Assembly (NCBI RefSeq): GCF_937952055.1
Contig: NZ_CALFYO010000013.1
Coordinates: 19,944 to 83,943 of the forward strand
From: an uncultured Piscinibacter sp.
GTDB lineage: Bacteria > Pseudomonadota > Gammaproteobacteria > Burkholderiales > Burkholderiaceae_C
Length of the DNA stretch: 64,000 nt
Direction: 5' to 3'
A model generated the notes under the pieces. It had not been told where the DNA came from. It searched no databases and was given only the letters and a program-made list of their open reading frames with translations. Shown one piece after another: positions 1 to 8,500 of this stretch. Numbering within the stretch: position 1 is the stretch's first letter; each line of letters opens with the position of its first letter. The position numbers and the translations under genes were made by a program.

Positions 1-59
1 CGCGTGGCCTCGTAGTCCGCTTCCTTGAAGCCGGTGATGCGTTCGAACCAGTCCGTCAC
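1..59 (-). CDS. Hypothetical protein, N-terminal fragment
   Basis: The first 19 or so codons of a minus-strand gene that runs off the window. It starts with GTG at 59..57, overlapping the TGA stop of the VWA gene by 4 bp (GTGA), so it is very likely translated together with it. The visible start reads (M)TDWFERITGFKEADYEAT. I do not recognise the family from this fragment. Its position says it is a functional partner of the VWA protein. Confidence 0.6.
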   Translation of the reverse strand, partial: MTDWFERITGFKEADYEAT

Positions 60-1402
60 TGCCGACCTTTCCCCTGCGTGGGCTTGCGCCGAAGATACGA
101 CGGCTTGGAGGTCGATTCGTCGACCGCCGAGAAGTGGATCTGCTCGTCCTTGTCGCTGAGCCGGTAGTTCATGCTGCTCGCGGAATACAGCGCCTCCTTG
201 CGCAGCCGCTCGCGCGAACGGCTGGCGGCAGTCTGCTTCATCGACTCCAGCACCGCTGCCAGCCATTCGTGGCCGCCGAAGCGCCGCTGTGCATCCTCCA
301 GCATGCGGTCGACTGACGACCAGTCGCCCTGCCCTGCGGCATGGCGCATCTGCTGCAGCACGGCCGACGCCTCGATCTCCGCCAGCCGCTGCGCGACCAG
401 CGGATCCTCGGGCAAACGCGCCCAATCGGCGAAGGTCAGCACGGGCAAGGTCAGCCCGACGCGCTCCAGATCGATGGCCGTCCCGTCGGACTCCAGGCCT
501 GCGACCCGCACCTTCAGGACCGAGACCGACGAACCGATCGTAGATGCCTGGGACGCGGGGACCCGCACGCGCACCACGGCCCAGGCTTCGGCGCCCCACG
601 CCAGATCCGCGAGTCGCCACCCCGCCGCGGTTCGCGGCAGGTCGTTGAGCATCTCGGTCTGCACGCCGGCGGGCGCCTGGAGGCTGATCTGGAGATCACT
701 CAGGCACAGGTTGCCCAGCAGATCGAGCTCGCGCTGGAACGGCTCCGCCAGGTCCTCGGCGGTGTCGCCGTAGTAGCTGTTGCCCGCGCCGGCGCGGGCC
801 ATCGCCACCATCAGCTCCTCGTTGAAGTGGTTGCCCAGCCCGTAGGTGCTGGTGGTGATGCCGCGGGCAGCGAACTCGCTGCATTGAGTCGCGATGGCTC
901 GCGGGTCCTGCAGCCCCTGGTTGGCCGCTCCGTCGGACAGCAGCACCACGCGCTTGAGCCCGCTGCCGGCCACATCGGCCAGCGTCTCCGCGCCCTCGCG
1001 CCAGCCGCCGTGCAGATCGGTCGAGCCACCGTCGTGGACACCGTCCAGCGCCCGGTGCAACGCCGTCCCGTCGCCACGCGGCACGGCAGGCCAGAGCCGG
1101 CGCACGCAGTCGTCGAACTCGACCAGAGAGACGCTGTCCACGGGGCGCAGGCGGTCGACCACCATGCGCGCGCAGCGGATGGCCTCGGCCAGCGGCTGGC
1201 CGGCCATCGAGCCGGACTTGTCGATCACGAGCGCCAGGGCGTGCGGCGCACGGTCGGGGAACTGCCCTGCGGGCGCGTCGGGCGCCTGCACGCGCACGAG
1301 CACATCGACGGTGGTGTCCTGCCCTTCGACCAGGCCGGCTCGCAGCGGCTGGAGGAGCACACGGGTGGACAAGGCGGCGGGCACGGGAATGGTCTGGGTC
1401 AT
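56..1402 (-). CDS. VWA domain-containing protein
   Basis: 448 aa. A von Willebrand factor A domain spans roughly residues 50-240, with a complete MIDAS start at D61 (DKSGSM) and a following GGSTDL segment, so it should bind a divalent metal and a protein ligand. The N-terminal 50 residues resemble the beta-rich lead-in of the TadG/YfbK-like VWA proteins; the C-terminal part is charged and helical. No signal peptide is seen, so it is likely cytoplasmic. The start is supported by an almost perfect AGGAGGT ribosome binding site 5 nt upstream. The next gene overlaps its stop codon. VWA proteins of this type often work with ATPases or kinases; none is visible here, so the exact role is open. Confidence 0.85.
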   Translation of the reverse strand: MTQTIPVPAALSTRVLLQPLRAGLVEGQDTTVDVLVRVQAPDAPAGQFPDRAPHALALVIDKSGSMAGQPLAEAIRCARMVVDRLRPVDSVSLVEFDDCVRRLWPAVPRGDGTALHRALDGVHDGGSTDLHGGWREGAETLADVAGSGLKRVVLLSDGAANQGLQDPRAIATQCSEFAARGITTSTYGLGNHFNEELMVAMARAGAGNSYYGDTAEDLAEPFQRELDLLGNLCLSDLQISLQAPAGVQTEMLNDLPRTAAGWRLADLAWGAEAWAVVRVRVPASQASTIGSSVSVLKVRVAGLESDGTAIDLERVGLTLPVLTFADWARLPEDPLVAQRLAEIEASAVLQQMRHAAGQGDWSSVDRMLEDAQRRFGGHEWLAAVLESMKQTAASRSRERLRKEALYSASSMNYRLSDKDEQIHFSAVDESTSKPSYLRRKPTQGKGRQ

Positions 1403-1443
1403 GGGGCACCTCCTGGGTTGGGTGATTCAGTATCGGAGGTGGG

Positions 1444-1462
1444 TGGCTCATGGCATGAGCCA
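1444..1462. promoter_or_regulatory. Palindrome in divergent promoter region
   Basis: A perfect inverted repeat with 8-bp arms and a 3-bp spacer (tggctcat-ggc-atgagcca) sits between the divergent VWA gene and the 88-aa gene. Placement between two start codons suits an operator; no regulator gene is next to it. Chance occurrence is possible. Confidence 0.35.
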
Positions 1463-1521
1463 TCTGGATGCCAGGATGGCGGTGTTCAGACTTGTTTGGA
1501 TGTCCAAGAAAGGAGCGACTC

Positions 1522-1788
1522 ATGGCAGCAAGCCCGGCCCGCCTGGTGGCGGCGGCAAAGCACCTTCTTCGCATGCAGGCCCTTCGGCAGCGAGAGATCG
1601 ACGAGGGCGTTCCGCCCCACCGGCGGCTGAGTGCAAGCGAGCTGGTGGAACGGACCCGCGATCCGGCGGACAAGCTCATCACGAGCCTGTTGCTCAATCG
1701 CGAGTTCCTGTCGGAAAACCCGGATCTTCCGGAGAGCATTGCCGATCGCGCCATCCGCAAGGCCAAGCAGGGAGGCGCCTCATGCTGA
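1522..1788 (+). CDS. Small hypothetical protein upstream of HD hydrolase
   Basis: 88 aa, starting at the ATG at 1522, which has an AAAGGAG site 6 nt upstream; an in-frame upstream ATG (1468) has no such site. The protein is basic at its N-terminus and mostly helical, without membrane segments or recognised motifs. Its stop overlaps the start of the downstream HD-domain gene (ATG at 1782), so the two are translationally coupled and probably act together. Function unknown. Confidence 0.7.
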   Translation: MAASPARLVAAAKHLLRMQALRQREIDEGVPPHRRLSASELVERTRDPADKLITSLLLNREFLSENPDLPESIADRAIRKAKQGGASC

Positions 1789-2342
1789 CCCAGCGATATG
1801 CCGATGCCCTGCAGCTCGCCAGGAAGCTGCACGACGGGCAGTTCCGCAAGGGAACGATGATTCCCTACGTGTCGCACCTGATCGCCGTGTCCAGCCTCGC
1901 GCTCGAGCACGGGGCGAATGAGGACGAAGCCATCGCGGCCTTGTTGCACGATGCAGTCGAAGACGCCGGCGGCAAGCCGACGCTGGCCTTGATCCGCGCA
2001 CGGTTCGGTGAGGCGGTGGCCGACATCGTCGAGGGGTGCACCGATTCCTACGAGGAGCCCAAGCCGGACTGGAGGCCGCGCAAGGAAGCGTACCTGGCGC
2101 ATCTGGCCCAGGCGTCGCGGTCGGTACGGCTCGTGTCGGCCTCCGACAAGCTGCACAACGCGCGATCGATCCTCGCCGACCTGCGCGTGCAAGGGCCATC
2201 GCTGTGGACGCGCTTCAGGGCCGGCAAGGAGGGTTCGCTGTGGTACTACCGCGCGCTGGTTCGGGCCTTCGTGTCCCACGGCCGCACCGCGATCGTGGAC
2301 GAGCTCGACCGAACCGTCGGCGCGATCGAAGAACTTGCCTGA
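1782..2342 (+). CDS. HD domain hydrolase, SpoT/Mesh1-like
   Basis: 186 aa. The protein is a stand-alone HD hydrolase of the RelA/SpoT type: H in the PYVSHL segment, the metal-binding LLHDAVED motif near residue 50, and DKLHN around residue 118. Bacterial small alarmone hydrolases and animal Mesh1 have this architecture, removing the 3'-pyrophosphate of (p)ppGpp. No synthetase, TGS or ACT domain is present, so only hydrolysis is expected. It overlaps the preceding 88-aa gene. Whether the substrate is (p)ppGpp or another nucleotide cannot be told from sequence. Confidence 0.85.
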   Translation: MLTQRYADALQLARKLHDGQFRKGTMIPYVSHLIAVSSLALEHGANEDEAIAALLHDAVEDAGGKPTLALIRARFGEAVADIVEGCTDSYEEPKPDWRPRKEAYLAHLAQASRSVRLVSASDKLHNARSILADLRVQGPSLWTRFRAGKEGSLWYYRALVRAFVSHGRTAIVDELDRTVGAIEELA

Positions 2343-3170
2343 CGCACGGTGAGGGTCGTTTCAGTGAGCGCGAAACCTGCACGAGTCCGCAGATCGGATG
2401 GCCAAGTGTCCGCAGACTGCTTCGCAGCGTTAGCGGTCAGTGGCGGGTCCCGGGCTCGAGGACTGATCTACGCCGCATCTCCGTCATTCGGGTCAGGCCC
2501 ATTCGACGGGCCCCAAAGGGTGCAGATCCTGTCCGGTGCCACAGCCGCAAAGCGGTGGCCCTGTTGTCGCGCAAGTTCGATGCCACGCAGAGCTACCCCA
2601 GCGATTGCGCGGGCGCCGTTCGCAGACCGCGGAGACGTCGCACCTGAGCAGTGCCTGATCTGGTTGGCGACTGCAATCCCAGCAAACAAGCCCGAGTTTT
2701 CGACTCGCTCAGGTAGTAGCGGCCGATCGCGCGCTTGAGCATCTCGGGCACAACGATGCTTGCTGCGAGCGCGTCGGCGAACGGCACCGCAACCGCCGAG
2801 CCGGTCAAGACAAGTCGGCCGCATTCGTTGTCTGCCAGCTCGCACTATGTGGCGTTGGTCTCCACCTGCATGCGCCTGCGCTGCTCACCCGGCTCAGTGC
2901 TGTTGGTCAGGCCGGCCCTCGCCTGACCCCAGAGCAGCGTCACCAGCCCGACCCGGTAGCCGCCTCGCGAACCGCCATGGCGTGGAAAGGGCAACAACCT
3001 CCCGAGCGAAAGGATGGTCGTGGTCCACGGCAAACCCGCGGGTGGGAACGCTTGTCGTCCGCTCCGAAGCGACTTGCCCCCGACAAGGCGGCACCCCCGC
3101 CGCACGGTCTCGATCACGGCATTTCGGCGGTGCGCTCCGTGCGTCGTCGATCGAGCGGCGCCGGCGGGTC
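2343..3170. other. Intergenic region with decayed coding traces
   Basis: No convincing intact gene. On the minus strand, 2593-2847 is an open frame of about 85 codons without a good start, whose first half (ADALAASIVVPEMLKRAIGR and neighbours) looks protein-like and is preceded in frame by a TAG. This may be a remnant of a lost gene. Base composition is more mixed than in the neighbouring genes. The region separates the plus-strand HD hydrolase gene from the convergent muramidase gene. Confidence 0.4.
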
Positions 3171-4235
3171 TCAGCCCTTGGCGGCGAACTGCGCGTAGGC
3201 CTGGGCCATCTTCGTGTCGTAGCTGAACTCCTTGTAGCCCGGTCCGTTGTAGCCCCGGGCGACGTCGTCCCACTTGCGGTTCTTCAGGCCCCGGTGGATC
3301 AATGGGTTGGCACGGATGAAGCGAACCAGCGCGCGCAGGTGCCCGGCGGGCGACGCGAACATTTCGGCGACGAACGAGCGCACGTCGGGGAAGCCACTGC
3401 TCTTGTAGTTCTCGCCGAGGATCTGAAAGGTGCCCCACGAGCAGGCCTTCAGTGCGGCGTCTTGGTCGAGCTGGAACGCGCGCGCAAGCTTGGTCCACTG
3501 CGAGTCGGGGCTGCCATAGTTGCCGCGGCCGTAGCCGGTAGGCGCCGAGATGTCGGGATGCTCGGCGTTGAAGCGTCCCTTGGGCGAGCAGCAGCGCGCG
3601 AAGACCTGGCGCTCGTAGAGGATCTTCGGCCGACCCTGGGCGTCGAATCCCGCACCGCCGGACTCGACCTTCGCGATCGCCTTCAGCGCGGCCACCTCGA
3701 TGCCGAGTTCCTGCGCGGCTTCCGCGGCGCGCTCTTCGGTGAGCGGTTCGTCGCGGCGCATCGCGAAGAACTCGCCGAGCACGGTATTGACGTCGACACT
3801 GTCGCTGGCACCTCTGCTGGCAAACTCGTCCGGGGGCGAAAGCTTCTCCAGCTGGCGCGCCGGGTCGTAGCCCAGGCCGGCAAGGGTCTTGCGCGGTGCT
3901 CGCTTCGTCGGCGCCTTGCGCGCGGCGGGCGTCTTCCCGGCGATGACCTTCTTCGGGGCGACCTTCTTGGCTGCAACCTTCTTCGCAGTGACCTTCTTGG
4001 CGGCCACCTTGCGGGCCGCCTTCTTCGCCGGGGCCTTCTTCGCCGGGGCCTTCTTCGCGGGTGCCTTCTTCGCTGCCGCCTTCTTCGCCGGGGCCTTCTT
4101 TGCCGGAGCCTTCTTTGCCGGGGCCTTTTTCGCTGCTGCCTTCTTCGCGGCTGCCTTCTTCGCGGCTGCCTTCTTCGCTGCTGCCTTCTTCGCCGGGGCC
4201 TTCTTCGCCGGGGCCTTCTTCGCCTTCGTTGCCAT
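3171..4235 (-). CDS. Muramidase (DUF3380-type) with histone H1-like N-terminal tail
   Basis: 354 aa. Residues 5-118 are an extreme lysine/alanine/proline region built from KKAPA and KKAAA pentapeptides, as in bacterial histone H1-like proteins. Residues about 165-354 match the N-acetylmuramidase family known from phage endolysins: a putative catalytic Glu at 191 (KVESGG), the GRPKILYER segment, GRGNYG, and WGTFQILG. The predicted activity is cleavage of the MurNAc-GlcNAc bond in peptidoglycan. There is no signal peptide; the polycationic tail could bind nucleic acid, LPS or membranes. A good AGGAG site precedes the ATG. It is the last gene of the minus-strand series behind the MBL and caspase-lipase genes, 54 nt after the MBL stop. 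Confidence 0.88.
   Translation of the reverse strand: MATKAKKAPAKKAPAKKAAAKKAAAKKAAAKKAAAKKAPAKKAPAKKAPAKKAAAKKAPAKKAPAKKAPAKKAARKVAAKKVTAKKVAAKKVAPKKVIAGKTPAARKAPTKRAPRKTLAGLGYDPARQLEKLSPPDEFASRGASDSVDVNTVLGEFFAMRRDEPLTEERAAEAAQELGIEVAALKAIAKVESGGAGFDAQGRPKILYERQVFARCCSPKGRFNAEHPDISAPTGYGRGNYGSPDSQWTKLARAFQLDQDAALKACSWGTFQILGENYKSSGFPDVRSFVAEMFASPAGHLRALVRFIRANPLIHRGLKNRKWDDVARGYNGPGYKEFSYDTKMAQAYAQFAAKG
4014..4220 (-). repeat. 15-bp tandem repeats coding KKAPA/KKAAA
   Basis: About 14 direct repeats of a 15-bp unit inside the muramidase gene, each encoding one KKAPA or KKAAA pentapeptide (residues about 6-73). Silent differences between units show some age, but the array can still change length by slippage or recombination. 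Confidence 0.9.
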
Positions 4236-4289
4236 GGTCGTGCTCTCCTGTGTTGTCTCGTGGTGGGAACAGTGTCGGTCGTCGTTCGT

Positions 4290-5378
4290 TCACGCGGCCG
4301 CCGTGGCACGCCAGCGGCCGCCACGCGCCTCCAGCCGCACGCCGCCCGGGGCTTCGGGCTCGACGACGCTGCAGCGCCACGCGTTCAGCGGCGTCGCCGC
4401 CCAGCGCGCCGAGTGCTCATTCGCATGGTTGAACCAGATCGTGTGGCCGCCCGGGCCCTCGCACACCGTGCGGGCGATCGCCTCCTCGTCCGGGTGGTCG
4501 AACATCGCGCCGTTGGTGCTGACAACGTAGTGCTGTGCACGCACCGTGCGCAGCAGCGCCGTCGTGATGTTCGCGCGGCTTCCGTGGTGGCTGAGCTTGA
4601 ACACGTCCACCGGCAGCGGCAATGGTTGGCCGCGGTGCGCGGCCAGCGCCTCGAGCGCCGCGACGAGCACCGGCGCGTGCGCATCGGCGGCGAGCAGCAG
4701 CGAGGCGCCGGCATGTTCGAGCAGTAGTGCGATCGACGAGCCGTTGGCCGGCGCTCGGTCCAGCGGCGTCTTGCGGTCCGCGAGTTCGGCGACGCCCGGC
4801 TGCACGAGTCCGCGTGAGGCGTGCCGCGGCCGGACCCGCGGGCGCCGGCCGAGCTTTGCCAGCTCGCGCTCCCAGACGGCGAACAGCGTCTCGAGCCCCT
4901 TGGCCGTCGGCGACAGCAGGGTCAGTTTCGGCGCATGCGGCCCGGCGGGCACTTCGACGAATGGGCGCTCGACTGGCGTGACGGCAAGTCCGCCGTGCCA
5001 TGCCAGGTTCCACGGCAGCGCCCGGCCAGTCGCGCGCAGCAGCGTTGCCAGCGCGGCACCTTCCGCGACGCCGCGGGTCGGTGGCGCATTGAACCAGACG
5101 TCGCCGAAGTCGAGGCCGAGTTCGCGGTCGTCGAAAAGCTGCCTCGTAGCGCCGATGTGGTCGTGGTCGATGTGGCTGATCACGGCGAGGTCGATCCGCC
5201 GCTTGCCGTCCGCACCGAGCGGGACTGCCGCGAGCCGCGTGCGCAGCATCGGCCAGCTCTCGTCGGGCCCGGTGTCGACCAGCATCCGCCACGGCCGGCC
5301 GTCGACGCTGCAGGTGACCAGCAGCGCATCGCCGTAGCCGGCGGGCAGCGCTTCGAAGAGGAGATCGGGGGCGGTCAT
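4290..5378 (-). CDS. MBL-fold hydrolase, ComEC/Rec2-like
   Basis: 362 aa. Metallo-beta-lactamase fold: LVDTG (D35), the HxDxDH metal motif at 69-74 (SHIDHDHIG), LLLAADAH around 240, and the C-terminal KLSHHGS motif near 275 that is typical of the ComEC/Rec2 hydrolase branch. No membrane segments, so it is a soluble enzyme, plausibly a nuclease or phosphodiesterase on nucleic acid or nucleotides. It begins 4 nt after a 40-aa ORF that itself follows the caspase-lipase gene, and precedes the muramidase gene. Soluble ComEC-like MBL proteins are common partners of caspase- and trypsin-type proteases in bacterial conflict loci. Confidence 0.87.
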   Translation of the reverse strand: MTAPDLLFEALPAGYGDALLVTCSVDGRPWRMLVDTGPDESWPMLRTRLAAVPLGADGKRRIDLAVISHIDHDHIGATRQLFDDRELGLDFGDVWFNAPPTRGVAEGAALATLLRATGRALPWNLAWHGGLAVTPVERPFVEVPAGPHAPKLTLLSPTAKGLETLFAVWERELAKLGRRPRVRPRHASRGLVQPGVAELADRKTPLDRAPANGSSIALLLEHAGASLLLAADAHAPVLVAALEALAAHRGQPLPLPVDVFKLSHHGSRANITTALLRTVRAQHYVVSTNGAMFDHPDEEAIARTVCEGPGGHTIWFNHANEHSARWAATPLNAWRCSVVEPEAPGGVRLEARGGRWRATAAA

Positions 5379-5382
5379 CCGG

Positions 5383-5505
5383 TCAGTGCCTGAAGGTCAG
5401 GGGCGGGTGCTGCGCCTCGTCGCGAGCGTGTTGGTCCAGCGTGAACGCGACGCCGAACTGCTGCAGAGCCTCGGCCGCGACCGATTCCCGCACCGGGATG
5501 TCCAT
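5383..5505 (-). CDS. 40-aa ORF between caspase and MBL genes
   Basis: An ATG at 5505 opens 6 nt after the caspase-lipase stop and the frame closes 4 nt before the MBL start, filling the gap exactly. The peptide begins MDIPVRESVAAEALQQFG and ends in PPLTFRH. The start region has only a weak ribosome binding site, so coupling to upstream translation would be needed. The tight fit suggests a real small partner, but a chance frame is possible. No family recognised. Confidence 0.4.
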   Translation of the reverse strand: MDIPVRESVAAEALQQFGVAFTLDQHARDEAQHPPLTFRH

Positions 5506-5511
5506 CGCCGG

Positions 5512-8500
5512 CTACCAGGCCACGGTCTGGAGCGCCTTCTGCCCCGCGGCCGAGACGAAATAGTTGAGATGGTGGCACGCCACCTGCTGCGCCGCCGGCA
5601 CCTTGGCCCGCGTGGCGCCGATGCGCGTGATGCTGTCGATGCTGACGGCGATGTCGTTGGCCTTCATCGCGAACAGCGCATCGAACACCACGCTCTGGCC
5701 GAGCTTGGCCACCAGCTTGGCGAACACGTCGTCGGTCGGCTCGCGGTACTCGTCGACGTTGCCGGCGAGAATGGTGTACGGGATGCCGGGATCCGGGCTG
5801 GCGTTGAGCTCGCGGATGAAGTCGGAGCCCGGGTCCATCTGCTGCAGCGTCGGCGTGACCTTCTGCGTGCGGTTCAGCAGCATCAGCACCGGCGCGGTGA
5901 ACGGCAGCAGCGGCGGCGCGTAGTTCGCCGCCAGACCGAGCAGCACGCCGAGGATCTTGCGCGCACCGTCGATGCGGCCGAAAGGCGAGCCGTTGTTCGG
6001 TGTGCCGCACATCACGAGGTGGTCGACGATCTCGTTGCCGCCCTCGCGCTCGATGAACCAGCGCGAGACCAGGCCGCCCATCGAGTGCACCAGCAGCGTC
6101 AGGTGCTTGTCGTCGCCGGCCTGCAATCCGATCTCCGCGAGCTGCCGCTTGAGCGTGCGCGCGGTCTCGCCGATCGGCGTGCTGAGGTTCTCGTAGTCGT
6201 AGGTCAGCACGAGGTCGAACTTCTCGTGCAGCCCGATCTGAGGGGCGCCCGCGGCCATGCTTTCGGTGTCGCCGATGATGCCGTGCACCATCAGCAGCAC
6301 GCGCTTCGCGGCGGCCACCTTGCCGGGCAGGCCGTCCTCGCGGTAGGCCCAGCGGCCGTCGGACTTGTAGTCAATCCAGCGCAGCCGGTTCAGGTCGGTC
6401 TGCTTCAGGTAGGTCTTGAAGAAGTAGAGCTTTAGCGAGCCGCCAAGGCTGCGCCGGTCCGACGGCGCGTCGGGGATCGCGTTGATCGTGACGCGGGTGA
6501 GGTCACCGTCGCGAACGACCTGGCCGCAGGGGATCACGTGTCGGCCATCCCAGGCGAAGGTCAGCAGCGTTTCGTCGTCCGCGAGCGCCTGGCGAACCTC
6601 GATCTCCAGTGGCTCGGCGGCGAGCGACTCCTCGCCCTGGATGCCGGTCAGCTCGATCACGCTTGGCGCGCCGGCGGCGGAGCGCGAGTTCGAGAGGGTG
6701 GCGACCGCCAGACCGGCGCCCTCGAACGCGGCGACGAACGCCAGGTCCTCGCCGGGGCCGCGCGTGGCCGGGCGGGCGCTCGCCAAGTTGAGGCTGGCGC
6801 GCAGCCGGCGGTGCGGCTTGATCGTGATCGCGCCGTCGGCCGAGGCCCAGGCCTGCGCACCGATGGCATCGATGCGCGGAACGATGCGCACGCGCAGGTC
6901 CTTGATCAGCCAGTCCTGCTGGCGTGGCTTCTGCGACTTGCGCACGCCGATGCCCCGCGTGCGCGGACCGAGTCCCTCCTGCTCGAAGTGGAAGCTGTCC
7001 ACCGGCTCGCTGCTCACCAGCAGCTTGAAGCGCTCCAGCGCCTCGACCATGCCCTCTCCGTCGGGCGCCTCGTCGAGGAAGAAGCTGTGCTCCGAGCTGT
7101 CGCCGTAGAGCGTGATCCAGGCGTCGCCGCTGGGGACGGGGTCGTTGGCCAGCACCTGGATGCCGTAGTCGGCGCTGAAGTGCAGCAGCACGCAGTGCAA
7201 GGGCCGGCCGCTGCGGTTGCGCATCCGCACGCGGGCGCGCACCTCCTGCCACTCGCCGCCCTGCAGACTGCACTCCAGCGTCGCGCTGCCGTCTTCGTGC
7301 ACGAACTCACCGCCGCCGGCGAGTGCCTCGGCCAGCACGAATTCGATCGCGTCGTCGGCGATTTGCGAAGCCCGGTTGCGCAGGCTGAGCAGGCGCTCCC
7401 ATTGCGCGATCGTGTTCATCGTCGGGCGCAGTCTGGCAAGGGCACCGGCGACATCGCCGCGCTGGATCCGTTCGCGGCCGAGTTCCGCGCCGGCGTCGAG
7501 CTGCACGATCACCAGCGCGCCGTCCCGCTCGAGCAGCCCGTGGCGCAGGCCGTCGCGGTCGCCGCTGAGCACCACGCCGGAGCCGCCCAGCGGCGCGCCC
7601 GCGGCGCCCGCGGCGGCATCGTCAAGCGCCTGCTGCAGCGCCCCGCGCCTGGCCGCATCGGCATCGCAGTAGATCAGCAGAGGCGCCGCCGGCATGCTGG
7701 TCAGCGCGGCGCGGAAGCGGGCATCGGCTGGCGGTGTCTCGTTGCCGTCGAACATGACGATGGACGACTGCGCGCCGATCTCGATCGTGTGCGCGGTGCC
7801 GGCGGCGCGGCTCTGGTCCTTCTCGTCGTATAGGGCGAGGCCGATGGCGCGGTCCGGCGCATCGCCGAGGCCGTGGATCGCGCCGGCATCGACCTTCCAC
7901 GCACCGGCCGGTCCGTCGAAGAACACGCTGTGCCGCAGGGCACGCGAGCCGGCGGCGCCGCCCAGAAAGCCGCTCCAGGCGTCGAACCCGCCGATCGGCT
8001 CGAACTGCGGGTCCTGGTCCTTCGCGAGCTGCCGCACCGCGGAGCGGCAGCGCACGAACAGGTCGGCATAGGACAGGTTGCCGCCACTGGCCTCGAGCAC
8101 GTCGACCAGCGTCATGCTGAACACGCCGGAGCGCCGGGCAATCGACTCCTTGGCCTCCTGCCCGCGGTTGCAGGCGGCCAGCAGCATGTGGCGGCCCGGC
8201 GGCGGGCGCAGCGCCTGCCCCTTGGCACGGCGAAGCCGGTAGGCACCATCGAGGTAGGTCTCCAGCGGGCGCGCGGTGGCGGTGTCGCCCAGCGTGAGCC
8301 GAGACTGGAAGCCGGCGAAGGCATCGACGCTGCGCGTCCCCGAGCCGCTGTGGCACGAGTCGAGGATGAACGAGAGGTGCACGTCCTTGCGCGACAGTTC
8401 GGCGATCAGCAGTGCGAGTTCCTTGTCGGCAAGGTCGTGGCCGCCAGGGGCGCGGCTGTCGGCCAGCACCAGGCCCTCGTCGAGACCGTCTGGATAGAAC

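Noticed and set aside
696..2279. Long minus-strand frame across the VWA and HD genes
   Set aside because: Composition is that of a shadow frame and it conflicts with three better supported genes.
4014..4220. The 15-bp repeats as a CRISPR-like or minisatellite non-coding array
   Set aside because: Units are contiguous, without spacers, and code in frame for KKAPA/KKAAA inside a gene.
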